From: Lentisphaerota bacterium
GTDB lineage: Bacteria > Verrucomicrobiota > Lentisphaeria > Oligosphaerales > JAFGRS01
Reading direction: 5' to 3'
Length of the DNA stretch: 6,583 nucleotides
Assembly: GCA_012514865.1 (NCBI GenBank)
Contig: JAAYZO010000336.1
Location: forward strand, 1 to 6,583
This document shows, piece after piece, positions 5,235 to 6,583 of the stretch. The notes beneath the pieces were generated by a model. That model was not told where the DNA came from, ran no database searches, and was given only the letters and a program-made list of their open reading frames with translations. Each line of letters opens with the position of its first letter. The stretch's first letter is position 1. Made by a program: the position numbers and the translations under genes.

Positions 5235-6410
5235 ATGATCAGCACGATCCGCCGCGGCCTGTCACGCCTGATCTCCGGCCTCTGCCTGGCCATCGGAGCG
5301 GCCTCGGCCGCGCCGCCCCCCGCCGCCGAGGCGGCCCCGGCCGCCGCCGCGGCCGCCTGGCCGATCCACCGCGGCGATGCCCGCCTGACCGGGCGCACCC
5401 CCGAGCGCCTGGACGAGTCGCCGGCGCTGCTCTGGTCGGTCGTCCTCGGCAGCGCTCCGCAGGGCGCCCCGGTGATCGCCGACGGGCGTGTCGTGGTCGG
5501 CACCGGCGACGGCCTCGTGCACTGCCTGGACCTGGAGACCGGCCGGGCGCTCTGGCAGGCATCGGCGGGTGCCGCCATCGAGGGGCCGCCGTTGCTCGAC
5601 GCGGGCATGGCCTTCGTCGGGACGACCGCGGGCGCCCTGCGGGCCTTCCGCCTGTCCGACGGCACACCGGCCTGGACCTTCCTCAGCGAGGGGCCCATCC
5701 TCGGCGGCGCCAACCGCGCCCGCAACGCCGCCGGACAGGACTGCGTGGTCTTCGGCAGCCATGACATGAAGCTCTACTGCCTCGACGCCCGCGAGGGCGT
5801 CCTGCGGTGGTCCTTCGAGACCAGCAACTACGTCCACGGGACCCCGTCCATCGACGGCGACCGCGTCGTCTTCGGGGGCTGTGACGGCATCCTGCACGTC
5901 GTCGGCCTCGAGGATGGCAAAGAACGGCACGCCGTCGATGTCGGGACCTACATCGCCGCGCCGGTGGCGGTCGAGGCCGGCGTCGCTTACCTCGGGCACT
6001 ACGGGGGTGAGGTCCTTGGCATTGACCTCGCCACGGCCGCGGTGCGCTGGCGGGTGAGCCCGTCGGCGCCGGCGGAGGCCTTCATGGCACCGCCGGGTCT
6101 GAGCGAGGCGTTGGTCCTGGCCAGCGCCCGCGATGGCGTCCTGCACGGCCTCGACCGCCAGACCGGCGCGAGCCGCTGGGTCTTCCGGTCGGCCGGTCCG
6201 GCCCTTGGCGGCATGGTGGTGGGCCGCGAGGCCGCGGCAGTTGCCAGCGAGGACGGCCGACTCTATGGTGTGTCGCTCGCCGACGGCCGGCGGCTGTGGG
6301 CCTACGACGTCGGGTCGCCGCTGACCACCGGCGTGGCGGTGGCGGGCGGCCGCCTGGTCGTGGGCGCTCAGGATGGGCGCCTGTATGCCTTCCGCAGCGG
6401 TCTGAAATAG
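5235..6410 (+). CDS. Secreted PQQ-like beta-propeller repeat protein
   Basis: A 391-residue exported protein built almost wholly of one eight-bladed propeller. The signal peptide covers residues 1 to about 26 (RR near the start, hydrophobic core, cleavage after an ASA-type site). An Ala/Pro-rich linker (about 27-41) and a WPIHRGDARLTG entry motif (42-53) follow. Eight repeats ending in patterns such as DGxLxxLDxxTGxxxW lie near 86-107, 126-147, 171-192, 211-232, 251-272, 293-315, 335-355 and 374-387. The family includes BamB and alcohol dehydrogenases. No dehydrogenase catalytic or PQQ-binding signature is evident, so a structural or protein-binding role in the periplasm or outer membrane is more likely than an enzyme. 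The start follows AGGAGG by 14 nt; a longer reading frame reaching back to 5082 runs through the tandem repeats and lacks a proper start. A secreted-protein gene follows after 71 bp. Confidence 0.88.
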   Translation: MISTIRRGLSRLISGLCLAIGAASAAPPPAAEAAPAAAAAAWPIHRGDARLTGRTPERLDESPALLWSVVLGSAPQGAPVIADGRVVVGTGDGLVHCLDLETGRALWQASAGAAIEGPPLLDAGMAFVGTTAGALRAFRLSDGTPAWTFLSEGPILGGANRARNAAGQDCVVFGSHDMKLYCLDAREGVLRWSFETSNYVHGTPSIDGDRVVFGGCDGILHVVGLEDGKERHAVDVGTYIAAPVAVEAGVAYLGHYGGEVLGIDLATAAVRWRVSPSAPAEAFMAPPGLSEALVLASARDGVLHGLDRQTGASRWVFRSAGPALGGMVVGREAAAVASEDGRLYGVSLADGRRLWAYDVGSPLTTGVAVAGGRLVVGAQDGRLYAFRSGLK

Positions 6411-6411
6411 A

Positions 6412-6438
6412 CACCGCGAGGCTTCCGCGAGGTGGTTT
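6412..6438 (+). other. Imperfect hairpin and CCGCGAGG direct repeat after the PQQ-like gene
   Basis: CCGCGAGG occurs twice, at 6414-6421 and 6425-6432, separated by CTT. CACCGCG (6412-6418) can pair with CGC-GA-GGTG (6426-6434) with a two-base bulge, followed by GTTT. It would make at best a weak terminator. Confidence 0.25.
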
Positions 6439-6440
6439 GA

Positions 6441-6464
6441 CGGGGCCTGACTGCGTCGGCCCCG
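6441..6464 (+). terminator. Strong hairpin just before the last gene
   Basis: CGGGGCC (6441-6447) pairs with GGCCCCG (6458-6464), and GAC/GTC (6449-6451 with 6455-6457) extends the stem to 10 bp with one bulged T and a TGC triloop. It sits 31 bp past the stop of the PQQ-like gene and only 2 nt before the AAAGGTGAGG ribosome site of the next gene. With no T-run, it could be an intercistronic stabilising or translation-modulating structure rather than a terminator. Confidence 0.45.
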
Positions 6465-6481
6465 GGAAAGGTGAGGCAGTC

Positions 6482-6583
6482 ATGATGGGACGATGTCTGG
6501 CCGTGGCGGTGCTCTCCAGCCTGTCGGTGACGATGGCCGCGGAGACGGTCTTTCCCGTGACCGGCGGCGACGAGGCGATCGCC
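6482..6583 (+). CDS. N-terminus of a secreted protein, cut by the window end
   Basis: Only 34 codons are present and the frame is still open at the last base. The start codon is ATG 6482 or the adjacent ATG 6485; AAAGGTGAGG (6467-6476) lies 5 or 8 nt before them, which supports translation here. The peptide has an Arg near the start, a hydrophobic core (LAVAVLSSLSV) and a likely cleavage site after MAA, so the product is exported. The following residues (ETVFPVTGGDEAIA) do not identify a family. A parallel beta-helix or another envelope protein is possible but cannot be shown. It follows the PQQ-like gene by 71 bp on the same strand. Confidence 0.7.
   Translation, partial: MMGRCLAVAVLSSLSVTMAAETVFPVTGGDEAIA

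Noticed and set aside
5262..6146. 294-residue reading frame on the minus strand in the PQQ-like gene
   Set aside because: Antisense shadow of a clear repeat protein; its apparent periodicity comes from the propeller repeats.

Overview
The window is very GC-rich and carries four complete genes and the start of a fifth, all on the + strand. Coding frames strongly prefer G or C at third codon positions. The contents are a class II ribonucleotide reductase, an SGNH hydrolase with an N-terminal GxDLY domain, a sialidase-type beta-propeller and a secreted PQQ-like beta-propeller. This combination fits a free-living bacterium of the Planctomycetota/Lentisphaerota/Kiritimatiellota/Verrucomicrobiota kind. 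That placement is an inference from protein style and repeat content; the window holds no marker gene that proves it.

Layout. Bases 1-298 hold no convincing gene. They contain an inverted repeat, an extended -10 promoter candidate and a two-tier stem-loop in the leader of the first gene. Bases 299-2578 encode the B12-dependent ribonucleotide reductase NrdJ with all key residues present. Bases 2579-2828 hold two identical 20-bp copies flanking a perfect 10-bp hairpin, then a good sigma70-type promoter. Bases 2829-3965 encode a secreted SGNH hydrolase. It is followed after 85 bp by a sialidase-like propeller (4051-5043) with no signal peptide. The gap 5044-5234 holds a 49-bp tandem duplication that overlaps the preceding stop codon and a run of hairpins. 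Bases 5235-6410 encode a secreted eight-bladed PQQ-like propeller. After a strong hairpin, a signal-peptide-bearing gene begins at 6482 and runs off the end.

How the genes fit together. NrdJ is a housekeeping enzyme (dNTP synthesis) with its own promoter, unrelated to what follows. The SGNH hydrolase and the sialidase-like protein probably share the promoter at 2767-2794 and may act on the same glycan or ester-decorated polysaccharide. The PQQ-like propeller and the partial gene look like further envelope or secreted proteins, and whether they belong to the same transcript is unclear. I do not see a defence system, mobile element, CRISPR array or RNA gene. The most unusual material is the intergenic DNA: the paired 20-mer/hairpin module and the tandem duplication with alternative hairpins.
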